A stretch of 47,588 bases of DNA from a virus. Below the pieces are notes generated by a model that was not told the origin of the DNA, searched no databases, and saw only the letters and a program-made list of their open reading frames with translations. A program made the translations under genes and the position numbers. Position 1 is the first letter of the stretch; each line of letters starts with the position of its first letter. The stretch is from positions 1 to 47,588 of the IMG/VR virus record IMGVR_UViG_3300043775_001719. One strand, given 5' to 3'. This document shows, one piece after another, positions 27,399 through 35,375 of the stretch.

Positions 27399-27533
27399 AT
27401 GCTAACACAAAAATTATATATGTATAACATGTCCAGCGCAACCAAATTGCGTGTAATGATGACACACGGTGATGCAGCCGCTAGACTAATCACAAAGGTT
27501 AAACGAGTTAAAGGATATCAGGCCCCGCTGTAG
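27399..27533 (+). CDS. Small basic hypothetical protein
   Basis: A 44-residue protein, start at 27399 (ATGs at 27420 and 27429 are alternatives); no purine-rich ribosome site, leader ACTATAACAACA. Basic helical end (ITKVKRVKGYQ). The last four codons and stop lie in a CCCCGCTGTA copy. Confidence 0.55.
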   Translation: MLTQKLYMYNMSSATKLRVMMTHGDAAARLITKVKRVKGYQAPL

Positions 27534-27802
27534 GATCGTGTGGGCAGGCTAGGATTGAACAGGCATCTGGTTAGGTGCCTGATACACACAAACTATGCAA
27601 CCGGAATGCCGATAGCTTTTATTATATCTAAACCGATATGTCGATGAAGGTACAGTGGAACGGATTGGTAGGTGCATGGATGGTATTAGAATGGAACGAT
27701 TTGACATCGAATGGTTGACATCGGTACCGGCCGTTATGGTGTATACGATTACGGTACGAATTAAGTGTGTGTTTTATTATGCACTGTTTTGGTGCTATAA
27801 AA
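27534..27802. other. Gene-free convergence region
   Basis: Between the last rightward gene and the terminator of the leftward unit. Contains hairpin CAGGCA/TGCCTG (about 27561-27582), CCGGAATGCCG (27601-27611) and CGATATGTCG (27633). No coding frame is convincing. Confidence 0.55.
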
Positions 27803-27837
27803 CAAAATAAAAAAGTGCAACCCTTTCGAGTTGCACT
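27803..27837 (-). terminator. Rho-independent terminator, leftward
   Basis: Stem AGTGCAAC (27814-27821)/GTTGCACT (27830-27837); read on the minus strand it is followed by TTTTTTATTTTG. Ends the leftward transcription unit. Confidence 0.88.
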
Positions 27838-27846
27838 CATTTGGTG

Positions 27847-28032
27847 CTATCTGTAAATTAAAGGCATTGATAACACGCTAATACGTTCGCCATTACGCAT
27901 TAAAAGAATGCGCCCACCTGTTTTGTCATTGTCTAACACTCGCACAATATTACGCGCGTCAATGTCTACAATCTCTTGGCACTCATTTGGTGCAATGGTG
28001 TCAAATAACCCGTTATTTAATAATACTTTCAT
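27847..28032 (-). CDS. Small hypothetical protein
   Basis: A 61-residue beta-rich protein after AAGGAAT (VLLNNGLFDTIAPNECQEIVDID, GRILLMRNGERISVL). Compact SH3-like or barrel fold is possible. Flanked on both sides by leftward terminators, so it depends on read-through or an unrecognised promoter. Confidence 0.72.
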   Translation of the reverse strand: MKVLLNNGLFDTIAPNECQEIVDIDARNIVRVLDNDKTGGRILLMRNGERISVLSMPLIYR

Positions 28033-28054
28033 GTTTTAAATTCCTTAAATGAGT

Positions 28055-28087
28055 TAAAAAAGTGCATCATCTTATTGATGATGCACT
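28055..28087 (-). terminator. Rho-independent terminator, leftward
   Basis: 11-bp stem 28061-28071/28077-28087 with loop TTATT; minus-strand T6 follows. Lies between the two small leftward genes. Confidence 0.88.
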
Positions 28088-28098
28088 ATTGTGAAGCG

Positions 28099-28530
28099 TT
28101 AGCCGAAAATACCGTCTTTTTCTACAATATCCAAGTCTACCAATTCGCCTTCACTTTGTGCAATCGCTGATTGACTATGTGAGTTAATGAATGTATTTAG
28201 TGCATTCAAGTGATTTTCAGTAAACCCGTTGATTCTTTTTTGTGCATCGCAAATATCTTTGTATTCGTCATAGTTATTGCGTAAAAATAGTGCCGCTGTC
28301 AATTCAGATACAGCACGGTTTAATTGCACCATGAACACTTCAGAATGTGCATGAACACCACTTTCTTTCACCTTATTTAAGTGCAACCAACGTGCTTTAC
28401 AAGTTAAACCGTCGCCCGAAAAACGTGCTTTGTAGCCTAGACGATGATGCAAGCTAACACCCACACCTTGCACTACTTTTGCGCCATTGCCGAAAGTGTT
28501 TGTTGTTGTTTGTTGTGCAAAATTTGACAT
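28099..28530 (-). CDS. Hypothetical phage protein
   Basis: A 143-residue soluble protein after AGGTGAT: N-terminal GNGAKVVQGVGVSLHHRLGYKARFSG, then a long helical region (VQLNRAVSELTAALFLRNN), acidic end. No family recognised. Upstream DNA has a GTGCAT/ATGCAC palindrome (about 28571-28587) but no clear promoter boxes. Confidence 0.74.
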   Translation of the reverse strand: MSNFAQQTTTNTFGNGAKVVQGVGVSLHHRLGYKARFSGDGLTCKARWLHLNKVKESGVHAHSEVFMVQLNRAVSELTAALFLRNNYDEYKDICDAQKRINGFTENHLNALNTFINSHSQSAIAQSEGELVDLDIVEKDGIFG

Positions 28531-28880
28531 AATATCACCTATTTAAAGTATGTTATGCGCTTTTTTTGTGCATACTTAATGCACAATAAATGCGCGTTAA
28601 AAGTAAAGTAAAAATAAATTGTTAAAAAGCTAACTTAAAAATGCGTTTTTTTATGCGCTTGTTTTTTTAAGTTGTGCATAGTTTACAGCATATAAAAAAA
28701 AAGTAAAATTTAATTGCAATTTATTTTTACAATTTAGCACTAAAAATGCGCATTTTTAAAAAAAGTGTATAAAAAACAATAACTTATAATTTAAAAATAA
28801 TTTTATTTAATGCGCATTTTTTGCGCATAATGCGCATTTATAGCGTTTTTAATGCGCATTTTTAGTGCTATATATTGCAA
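28531..28880. other. AT-rich region with ATGCGCAT palindromes
   Basis: About 350 bases of very AT-rich DNA with many ATGCGC/GCGCAT words (for example around 28556, 28745, 28810-28858). No gene is supported. It passes directly into the GCGCATAG tandem array. This could be an origin-like or protein-loading region (inference). Confidence 0.6.
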
Positions 28881-29064
28881 GCGCATAGCAAGCGCATAGC
28901 AAGCGCATAGCACAGGCCCCGCTGTTAGCGCATAGCAAGCGCATAGCATAGCAAGCGCATAGCATAGCAAGCGCATAGCATAGCAAGCGCATAGCATAGC
29001 AAGCGCATAGCATAGCAAGCGCATAGCATAGCAAGCGCATAGCATAGCAAGCGCATAAATGCGC
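28881..29064. repeat. Iteron-like tandem array of GCGCATAG units
   Basis: Three GCGCATAGCAA-type units (28881-28910), a CCCCGCTGTT copy (28917-28926), one more 11-bp unit (28928), then seven exact 16-bp units GCGCATAGCATAGCAA (28939-29050) and a closing GCGCAT-AA-ATGCGC palindrome (29051-29064). Each unit carries the half-site of the promoter operators at 725, 7438 and 8375. Confidence 0.9.
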
Positions 29065-29174
29065 TTTAACGCGCGTTAAAACATTAAGCAATGCTAACGT
29101 AGCATTAAAAAAAATAATGCGCTTAAAACGCATTTAAACGCAATTTAGCGCGTGTAGTGTATAAACAACAAAAT

Positions 29175-29270
29175 GTTGTAAAAAAACAACAACAACATTT
29201 TGTTGTAAAAAAACAACATTTTGTTGTAAAAAAACAACAGACTGGGGGGGTATAGTTGTAAAAAAACAAC
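29175..29270. repeat. Four A-loop hairpin repeats
   Basis: GTTGTAAAAAAACAAC occurs at 29175-29190, 29202-29217, 29223-29238 and 29255-29270. Each is a 5-bp inverted repeat around A6. A G-run (G7) interrupts before the last copy. No gene. Confidence 0.8.
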
Positions 29271-29384
29271 AAATTTTTTTAAACGCAACAACTCCTAAAA
29301 AATGACCCCATAGGTAGGAAATCACCGGTCTGAATCTGTAAGTACTTCTTTCTAATTTTTTGCGCAGCAAAAAATTACACCCCT

Positions 29385-29457
29385 CAGGACCAATTTCGGG
29401 TTTCAAATTTTTTTGCGCAAAATTTTTTTAAACTCTGCAGGACCCGTTTCGGGCTCA
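29385..29457. repeat. Direct repeat CAGGACC..TTTCGGG
   Basis: Two copies (29385-29404, 29438-29457) with few differences, each preceded by T-rich DNA with TTTTTTGCGCA. Short, unexplained; possibly recombination relics at the module border. Confidence 0.6.
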
Positions 29458-29516
29458 CAGTCCGACCAGACAATATCTAACAGTGATATATACAGTATAC
29501 ACACAGTGGAGTTAAA

Positions 29517-29735
29517 ATGGAACAATATAATCAAGAGCCGGATCCGGACAGCGTAGTCCCGGGCCGAGTAGAGTTTGAAAATGGTAGCAGTAAGTTTGTA
29601 CACAGTGATTCTAGCCATCTCTATACGCTAGTACACCGTCTAATGGAAACGGTAGATCGTCAAGCGCGTCAAATCTCAAGGATGGAATCATCCATAAGTG
29701 AAGTTAGGTCTACCATACGCAACCGTAGTGAATAA
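29517..29735 (+). CDS. Small plus-strand hypothetical protein
   Basis: A 72-residue acidic protein after GTGGAG, with a helical, coiled-coil-like C-terminal half (LVHRLMETVDRQARQISRMESSISEV). The only plus-strand gene between 27.5 and 35.3 kb. No promoter of the common family precedes it. Confidence 0.65.
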   Translation: MEQYNQEPDPDSVVPGRVEFENGSSKFVHSDSSHLYTLVHRLMETVDRQARQISRMESSISEVRSTIRNRSE

Positions 29736-29977
29736 TTCTAACGGTGTTCAAATGGTTTCAAAAACTTAAAAAATGGTGAATATACTGTTGTGCGCCTAAA
29801 TCGTCTAAACAGTGAATAAACAGTGGATTCACCATATAGAGCTGAGACCTAACCATAAGGACAAAGTTTTGGGCCGGTGGCCAAAATAAAACCAGCTGGT
29901 TTTATTTTAAGTGGGTATTTAAAAAGATAAATTTTTGCTTACCGCCTGCTTCGCAGGGTCAAGGTGTTGTCATTGTT
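29736..29977. other. Gene-free spacer
   Basis: About 240 bases between a plus-strand gene and a leftward gene end. GGTTTTATTTTAAG-type inverted bases around 29888-29910 (AAAATAAAACC/GGTTTTATTTT) form a hairpin that could end leftward or rightward transcription. Confidence 0.5.
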
Positions 29978-30331
29978 TTAAAAAGCATCAGTAGCTACTG
30001 GATCTGTTATTACCGGAGTATTGCCACGCAACATAATATTACCTTGATGCAAGTCAGTTCTAAATGATGAGTTGTGTTCAGCTACAGCGTCTAGAATAGG
30101 AAGCAATTGCGGGTAGTGTTGTTTTAAAAAATTTTCTGCTTCTTGTTCTCCAGACATTTGATCGCCAATAATCAGCATATACCATTCAGCGCCTTTTGGA
30201 AAAGTTTTTCTAATCCAATTTGCACGTTCATCGATAAACGGTACTTGATCCGGGTAAGTCGTTTTCAAACGTTTAATTACGTCTGCAACGCTTTCGATTA
30301 TAATTGTAGTGTAAAGTTCTCTTAGTTTCAT
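29978..30331 (-). CDS. Probable internal head protein with kinase-like catalytic loop
   Basis: A 117-residue protein. It begins MKLRELYTTIIIES, closely matching the start of the upstream gene; IIE followed by S fits the (L/I)xE cleavage rule of the T4 prohead protease. The C-terminal part TDLHQGNIMLR...PVITDP matches the catalytic loop (D-x3-GN) and metal motif of protein kinase/aminoglycoside-phosphotransferase folds. At this length the ATP-binding N-lobe is absent, so catalysis is doubtful. 4-base overlap with the upstream gene. Confidence 0.72.
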   Translation of the reverse strand: MKLRELYTTIIIESVADVIKRLKTTYPDQVPFIDERANWIRKTFPKGAEWYMLIIGDQMSGEQEAENFLKQHYPQLLPILDAVAEHNSSFRTDLHQGNIMLRGNTPVITDPVATDAF

Positions 30332-32097
30332 TGATTTTCCATTTTAGCTTTATGTGAATCAACTCGTTGTTGAAACTGTTCAGGTGTAATATTCGTACCG
30401 TGCGTTTGCAGTCCTTTGTAAACTATATCAGCTATTGCTGGATCTCTAGCTGCAGCAGTCATTACGGGAACAGTAAGCAGAAGGATTGCTCTTGGCACAC
30501 TCGTAACGTATGCTTGCATTACCACTGGAGTTATTTGAGTTGGATCTAGACCATTAATTCCAGTAGATCCTTTTTTGCTAAAGTACTCATTCCATTGTTC
30601 AAAGGCGCTCAAATCTTCAGTATTCTCTATACCTAACGCTGCAGGGAATTTAGCAGCGTATTGGCTCCATACTTCTGGATTGGTTTTAATAAAAGGTTCA
30701 GCGTCAGGCCAACGTTGTTTCATTACCCGTGCTGCGTATAGTGCTGCTAGTTGTGCTCTATGGGGATGATTAGATTCTAATATGTCTTGTGCTAACGCTG
30801 GCCAATCAGTTATGCCAAATCGTCTAGCGTATTCAATTAGTTCAGATACTTGATCATAATAGCTAGCAAGTAAATCAAGATGTAACCATTCTACTAATTT
30901 TTCTTCAGCTTTGGGCCAACGTTTTTTAAGTACATTAGTAGCGTAGTCAACTAATAGTTCAGGATTGTTGCTTTCTAGCATGCTAGGTTCAGCTTCAGGC
31001 CATGGGGTAGTAACATTATCTCTAACATAAAAATATGAATATCTACTACTTGAGAACGGCATTCTTTTAAGTATCTCAGGTTCAATCTCTGGGCAGCGTT
31101 CTTGTACCTGGCCAACATATTCTCTAAATGCGTGTTGGTTATTTTCTTTAAGTATTCTAGCTTCAAGTCCTGGCCATCTTTGTAGTCCTATCACATTATT
31201 CCAATACCCAAAGCAATCTCCTATGGAAGCAAAGTTTAAAAGGTATTGTTCTATTTTTTCGTCTCTGCCATTTTTTTCTGTGTAATCAATTACGCGGTCA
31301 ATGTCGATTGATTTGATCTTTGGTTTGTTTTCTTGTTTTCTAGTAACTAAGGCAGTATCTATATGTTTGAATGCTTTTTTACTAAAGAATACTGCTTGGC
31401 ATGGTTCTGCTTCATGTATAACAGCGTGGAATTCGTCAACTACTAGTTGAATGCCTAGTCCGCGGAATACAGAAGACCAATCGTTAGTTACGCGTGTTGC
31501 AGGGTGACTTGTATCGTCTTCGTAATCGTAGCCGGATCTAGACTCTTTGCGTTTACGTAATTTTTCATAAGCTATACTTCTAGTAACCGTCCATAGTATT
31601 GCAGCAGGGCCTTGTGTTGGGATTTCGTTATAGTAACCTTGAAATTCTGTAGCTCGGGATTTCTCTCTGCTTATAGCGCCGTCACTAAGATGATATTGTT
31701 TTTGCAGTTTAGCTAAGTCTTTTTCTAAGTCATCTTCAGTATAGTTAGAAGTGTTTGGATTACCAGATATAACTAGTGATCTGCCTGCTCCGGTATATTT
31801 AAGTACTTGTATATACGGACGTCCAGCAACAAAATCAGGGTATTGAGTGAAATCCTTATATCGATCTACTTCATACATCTGCCAAGTTAATGCTAACGGA
31901 AAGGTATAAACACCATTGGGCGTATTAAAAGCCGACTTTGGGTTTATACCTGCTTTGTTTAAAGTTGTAAATGTTATGTAGATATCCGGGTCATCTTTAT
32001 AGGGTAATAATTTCTCATATGCAGATACCTTTGGATTCTGTGCTGGTTTAGTTCTAGCTTCTATAATGTCTAGTTCATATAATTCTCTTAAGAGCAT
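30328..32097 (-). CDS. Probable internal head/virion protein with WP-x-E repeats
   Basis: A 589-residue protein. N-terminus MLLRELYELDIIEA looks like a capsid-targeting peptide with a prohead-protease site (IIE before A). Residues about 300-520 contain about seven imperfect 25-35-residue helical repeats with RWPxAEPxI/L and YAxxV spaced as in alpha-solenoids. A late-type promoter motif (32127-32134) directly precedes it, fitting a structural protein made late. Exact role (packaged effector or scaffold) is inferred. Confidence 0.72.
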   Translation of the reverse strand: MLLRELYELDIIEARTKPAQNPKVSAYEKLLPYKDDPDIYITFTTLNKAGINPKSAFNTPNGVYTFPLALTWQMYEVDRYKDFTQYPDFVAGRPYIQVLKYTGAGRSLVISGNPNTSNYTEDDLEKDLAKLQKQYHLSDGAISREKSRATEFQGYYNEIPTQGPAAILWTVTRSIAYEKLRKRKESRSGYDYEDDTSHPATRVTNDWSSVFRGLGIQLVVDEFHAVIHEAEPCQAVFFSKKAFKHIDTALVTRKQENKPKIKSIDIDRVIDYTEKNGRDEKIEQYLLNFASIGDCFGYWNNVIGLQRWPGLEARILKENNQHAFREYVGQVQERCPEIEPEILKRMPFSSSRYSYFYVRDNVTTPWPEAEPSMLESNNPELLVDYATNVLKKRWPKAEEKLVEWLHLDLLASYYDQVSELIEYARRFGITDWPALAQDILESNHPHRAQLAALYAARVMKQRWPDAEPFIKTNPEVWSQYAAKFPAALGIENTEDLSAFEQWNEYFSKKGSTGINGLDPTQITPVVMQAYVTSVPRAILLLTVPVMTAAARDPAIADIVYKGLQTHGTNITPEQFQQRVDSHKAKMENQ

Positions 32098-32126
32098 TGT
32101 AAATCCTTTAAATATAATTTACAATA

Positions 32127-32134
32127 TTTATGCT
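32127..32134 (-). promoter_or_regulatory. Late-type promoter CATAAATA
   Basis: Minus-strand CATAAATA, 30 bases before the start of the 32097 gene and overlapping the gp41 stop codon. T4-like late promoters have TATAAATA, and cyanophage relatives NATAAATA. Confidence 0.7.
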
Positions 32135-33542
32135 AAAATTCGTCTACATCTAAATTGTTTATCAGGTCTCTAAGTGCAGTACTTTGTATGCTACCATTAA
32201 CCTTTGCTACAGGTTTTCCGTCTGGATCTTGTGTAGTGCCGCGTGCCTTAATTGAGTTTAACAGTGCATTGCCTGCTGTGGGTGTAGATGTATTACCGTA
32301 GCCTTGATCTTCATCGATGTCTGTAATACGCAATGTATCAATATCATATCCTAAATCGATCTTCATGCCAACGCCAGAACTGCTACGTGTTTTCATAAGC
32401 TGGATTTGATATCTACCACGCTCGCGCATAGCTCTACTTGTAAAGATACCAAATACGTTATCTGCAGTTTGGATCTTACTTAACCCACCTGATATATGAC
32501 TATGATCAAATTCTACTTCTTCTACTGCACCCCTATTAAGCTGTGCCGCAGTAACAAACACACAATTCTTTTCTACTGCTAAGTTTCTTAATTCTTCTGA
32601 TACATATTTGTCTTTAATGAATAAGTCTGCTGGGCTAATCTTTTTACTCATTGGCATTAACAAATCCAAGTAATCTACTAGTAATACGTCAACTTTTCTA
32701 TCTGTTTTAATTTCATATTCTTTTAAATAACTTCTAATATCGTTAGCAGTTTTACCTGATGGCATATATTTTACTTGTAATGATCCTGATTTCTTAGCAG
32801 TCATTTTAACTTTAAGTTCTACATCATCGATATTTTTAAATACTTCTCTAGTCGAAACGCCTGTTATCATACTATCAATACGCATAGATACAAGTTCTTC
32901 ACTAAGTTCTAGTGTTAAATAAACTACGTTAAATCCTGCTAGTGCCCAGTTAACACCTAAGTTAGCTAGGAATAAACTCTTACCTGCGCCTGACCCACCT
33001 GCAAAAATATTAAGCTCTCCCCTGTTCATACCACCGAACAGTTTGTCATCCATGTTCTTCCAACCTGTAGATACTTGGCCGTTCTTGTCTTTAATCTTCA
33101 TTAATCGTTCACGCGGATTAGCAAAGTAGTCTGTACCTAAATCTTTTTGTAAGCCAATTTGTACTGCTTGTTTAATTTTATCTTCTACTGGACCGTATTC
33201 GCCTTTTTCAAGTAAGTCGGCTGATTCATTAATAGCACGTTCTAATCCTTTGTGTCTAATAAATGTTTCAAAGTCGTTAAGCAGCCAATCATAATGTTCT
33301 TCTTTGAGTCCGTCTACTTCTTTAAAGTCGCTCTGCGTAGCAGCGTTAATTATATCGAAAGTTGGCATTACGTTGTGTTCGTCAACGTAACTGTTTATAA
33401 AGTCTGCTGATTTTTGTAATTTACGATCGAATAATCTGTAATCAAATATGGATTGGCATCTAACAAATGTAGCTGCATCGCTTATCATCATTTCTAAATA
33501 TAACTTCTGTATATCATAACCATAGTCTACGTTTTGTGCCAT
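32133..33542 (-). CDS. 41: Replicative DNA helicase (T4 gp41 / DnaB type)
   Basis: 469 residues, as long as T4 gp41. Helical N-terminal domain (about 1-140), then a RecA-like helicase core: Walker A GGSGAGKS (182-189), Walker B VLLVDYLDLL, and TAAQLNRG with the SHISGGLSKIQTAD region corresponding to later DnaB motifs. It forms a hexamer that unwinds at the fork and partners with the primase encoded just upstream. The start overlaps the primase gene by 16 bases, so both are coupled. Confidence 0.94.
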   Translation of the reverse strand: MAQNVDYGYDIQKLYLEMMISDAATFVRCQSIFDYRLFDRKLQKSADFINSYVDEHNVMPTFDIINAATQSDFKEVDGLKEEHYDWLLNDFETFIRHKGLERAINESADLLEKGEYGPVEDKIKQAVQIGLQKDLGTDYFANPRERLMKIKDKNGQVSTGWKNMDDKLFGGMNRGELNIFAGGSGAGKSLFLANLGVNWALAGFNVVYLTLELSEELVSMRIDSMITGVSTREVFKNIDDVELKVKMTAKKSGSLQVKYMPSGKTANDIRSYLKEYEIKTDRKVDVLLVDYLDLLMPMSKKISPADLFIKDKYVSEELRNLAVEKNCVFVTAAQLNRGAVEEVEFDHSHISGGLSKIQTADNVFGIFTSRAMRERGRYQIQLMKTRSSSGVGMKIDLGYDIDTLRITDIDEDQGYGNTSTPTAGNALLNSIKARGTTQDPDGKPVAKVNGSIQSTALRDLINNLDVDEF

Positions 33543-34519
33543 TCGATGTCCTTAAAATATTGTTTTGCTCTTAGTTGGATCTTAAGTGAATAAGATTGTT
33601 TTGCATCAATAATTAGCCAGAGCGTAGCCAATCTACCTAATTTAATAACAGCATCGTTAACATCTTTAATGCCATCGGGCCAGTCTGGCATGCTAACAGA
33701 CCAGCCATATTCTATTGCTTGTTCTACAGTTTTAGGACCTTCGTGGTCTCTATCTGGTACTAGTATAATTTCTTTGTTTAATCTTTTCAAGAGCCAATCT
33801 TGTTTTTCTTTTATTTGTGAACCTAGAATAGCGCAACCGTCTATGCTAATAGCATCAAATGGACCTTCGCATACGATGACAAATGCTCGATCATGTGTTT
33901 GCCTATCTAAGTTGAATACATAGTCAGGTTGTTGCTCAGAGAAGTAGCGTAGTTTCTTTTCTTGTGTTACCAGTCTTGCAGTATATCCTACGATGCGTTT
34001 TTCATAAAAGAATGGAATAATAAGTCTATCGTTAAATCCAGTTTTAGGAGTCCAATAAAACGGATAGTCTTCTAAGTATAAATGTCTTTTATCGATGTAT
34101 TCTAAAACTGGAATTAGTTTTTCTGGTATTTTGTCTAAAAATGAAGTAATAGGGTGTGCATCAATTGGCATAGTTCTTAATTCAAATTTAGGCATTAGTG
34201 TTTTCATTACATACGTTTCAGATGCTTCTAAACGGAATGCTTCTAATGTAAGTTTACTAATTTCACTATCGCTCATGTTCAAGTAGATCATAAGTGATTT
34301 CATATTTTTACTAATGTGCCGACCTGGTTGCCAACTAGCCTTAAAGCTACAATTGAAGCAGTGAAACGTAACTGCATCGCCATCGTTAATAATAAATCCG
34401 CCACGTTGGCGGGTATCCTGGCAACAAGGTGCGTTGCCAGTTATCCATCCGCTTAAAGTTGTTTTAGTTCGCCTACCAGTAGTCCAGTACATTCGCAATG
34501 TATCTGTAATAAGGTTCAT
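33527..34519 (-). CDS. 61: DNA primase (T4 gp61 type)
   Basis: 330 residues (T4 gp61 342). N-terminal zinc-binding domain with C32-C33 and C54-FN-C57 (NAPCCQDT, TFHCFNC); central TOPRIM fold with VCEGPFDA (catalytic Glu) and VPDRDHEG (metal-binding DxD). It makes RNA primers for lagging-strand synthesis together with gp41. It is placed upstream of, and overlapping, the helicase gene. Confidence 0.93.
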   Translation of the reverse strand: MNLITDTLRMYWTTGRRTKTTLSGWITGNAPCCQDTRQRGGFIINDGDAVTFHCFNCSFKASWQPGRHISKNMKSLMIYLNMSDSEISKLTLEAFRLEASETYVMKTLMPKFELRTMPIDAHPITSFLDKIPEKLIPVLEYIDKRHLYLEDYPFYWTPKTGFNDRLIIPFFYEKRIVGYTARLVTQEKKLRYFSEQQPDYVFNLDRQTHDRAFVIVCEGPFDAISIDGCAILGSQIKEKQDWLLKRLNKEIILVPDRDHEGPKTVEQAIEYGWSVSMPDWPDGIKDVNDAVIKLGRLATLWLIIDAKQSYSLKIQLRAKQYFKDIEWHKT

Positions 34520-34550
34520 GATAGGTATGTTAATTTAAAAATGTATTATA

Positions 34551-35354
34551 CTATGAAACGGTAACTTTGTCAACAGTTCCGGTAGGGTTGATGGGGTGAT
34601 TTCCTTGATATAACACACGGAAATATTTAAAGTCGCCTACAGGTAATGTATAGCGTAGTATAGTATCTTCAGGTGTCACTGGAATATCAATTTTAGTTGC
34701 ATGTAAGTATGAATTAACACTAATGGTAGAGTTAGTGGTGCCTTCTAACCAAATGTTCCCAACAAAGCCAGTGACCTTAATTTCAATCCAAATTTGATCA
34801 GTAGCAACTGCTTCGTAAAATGTAGTCGGTATAGAGCTAGTGTGGTATATAACCTTGCCCATGTAATCGATCTCACCGGTAAATGTTTTGTAGACTTTAT
34901 CATCACGGAATGTAGGCATTGCATCGCCTATCAACTCTATAGTACCAACTGCACCAAATCTTGAGTCGGCATATAACATAATATCTTTACCGTCTTTAAC
35001 TGCGCTAACGCTATATTTTAAAAACTGCGGAGATAGATCTACTAAGTCATCTTCTGGAATAGTTACATACGCTATACCTTTTTTTCCAGTAATCGGAGTA
35101 ATCACATACGGGCTATTTGGTAGTGCATTACCCAATGCATCCATAATGTTTAACGAAATGCCGCTTAATGTAGTTAAGTCAATTCGTTTTTGGTCTGCAT
35201 TTTTAATGTCAAACTCGATAGTATTATCAATACCATTATATATTTTTACGTTTCTTTGATACACGTTTGTGAACTCCACTGTAAACCCAGCCAGATCGGC
35301 AATAAGCTCGATACGATTTGGGTATAAATAACTTGATATTTTTTGCATTGGCAA
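34551..35354 (-). CDS. Probable virion structural protein
   Basis: 267 residues, nearly all beta-strand. The start with SYLYPNRIELIADLAGF, VYQRNVKIYNGIDNTIEFDIKNADQK resembles structural proteins I recall from aquatic T4-like phages (tail, baseplate or neck associated; exact location unknown). Start after AAGGATAT. A late-type promoter (35368-35375) lies 14 bases upstream. MPM start; internal ATG at 35348 is possible. Confidence 0.72.
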   Translation of the reverse strand: MPMQKISSYLYPNRIELIADLAGFTVEFTNVYQRNVKIYNGIDNTIEFDIKNADQKRIDLTTLSGISLNIMDALGNALPNSPYVITPITGKKGIAYVTIPEDDLVDLSPQFLKYSVSAVKDGKDIMLYADSRFGAVGTIELIGDAMPTFRDDKVYKTFTGEIDYMGKVIYHTSSIPTTFYEAVATDQIWIEIKVTGFVGNIWLEGTTNSTISVNSYLHATKIDIPVTPEDTILRYTLPVGDFKYFRVLYQGNHPINPTGTVDKVTVS

Positions 35355-35367
35355 TATCCTTTATATA

Positions 35368-35375
35368 TATTTATG
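35368..35375 (-). promoter_or_regulatory. Late-type promoter CATAAATA
   Basis: Minus-strand CATAAATA just upstream of the 35354 gene. Its bases also contain the start codon of the divergent plus-strand gene at 35373, so the two genes share this control site. Confidence 0.7.

Noticed and set aside
28803-29133. Minus-strand frames coding for Cys/Ala/Leu/Tyr-rich repeats over the GCGCATAG array
   Set aside because: The amino-acid repeats only mirror the 16-bp DNA repeat in two frames, no ribosome site or promoter is present, and the plus-strand logic (shared operator word) explains the DNA better.
29134-29618. Minus-strand frames over 29134-29406 and 29403-29618
   Set aside because: They translate the T-rich repeats and overlap the better supported plus-strand gene at 29517; no ribosome site.
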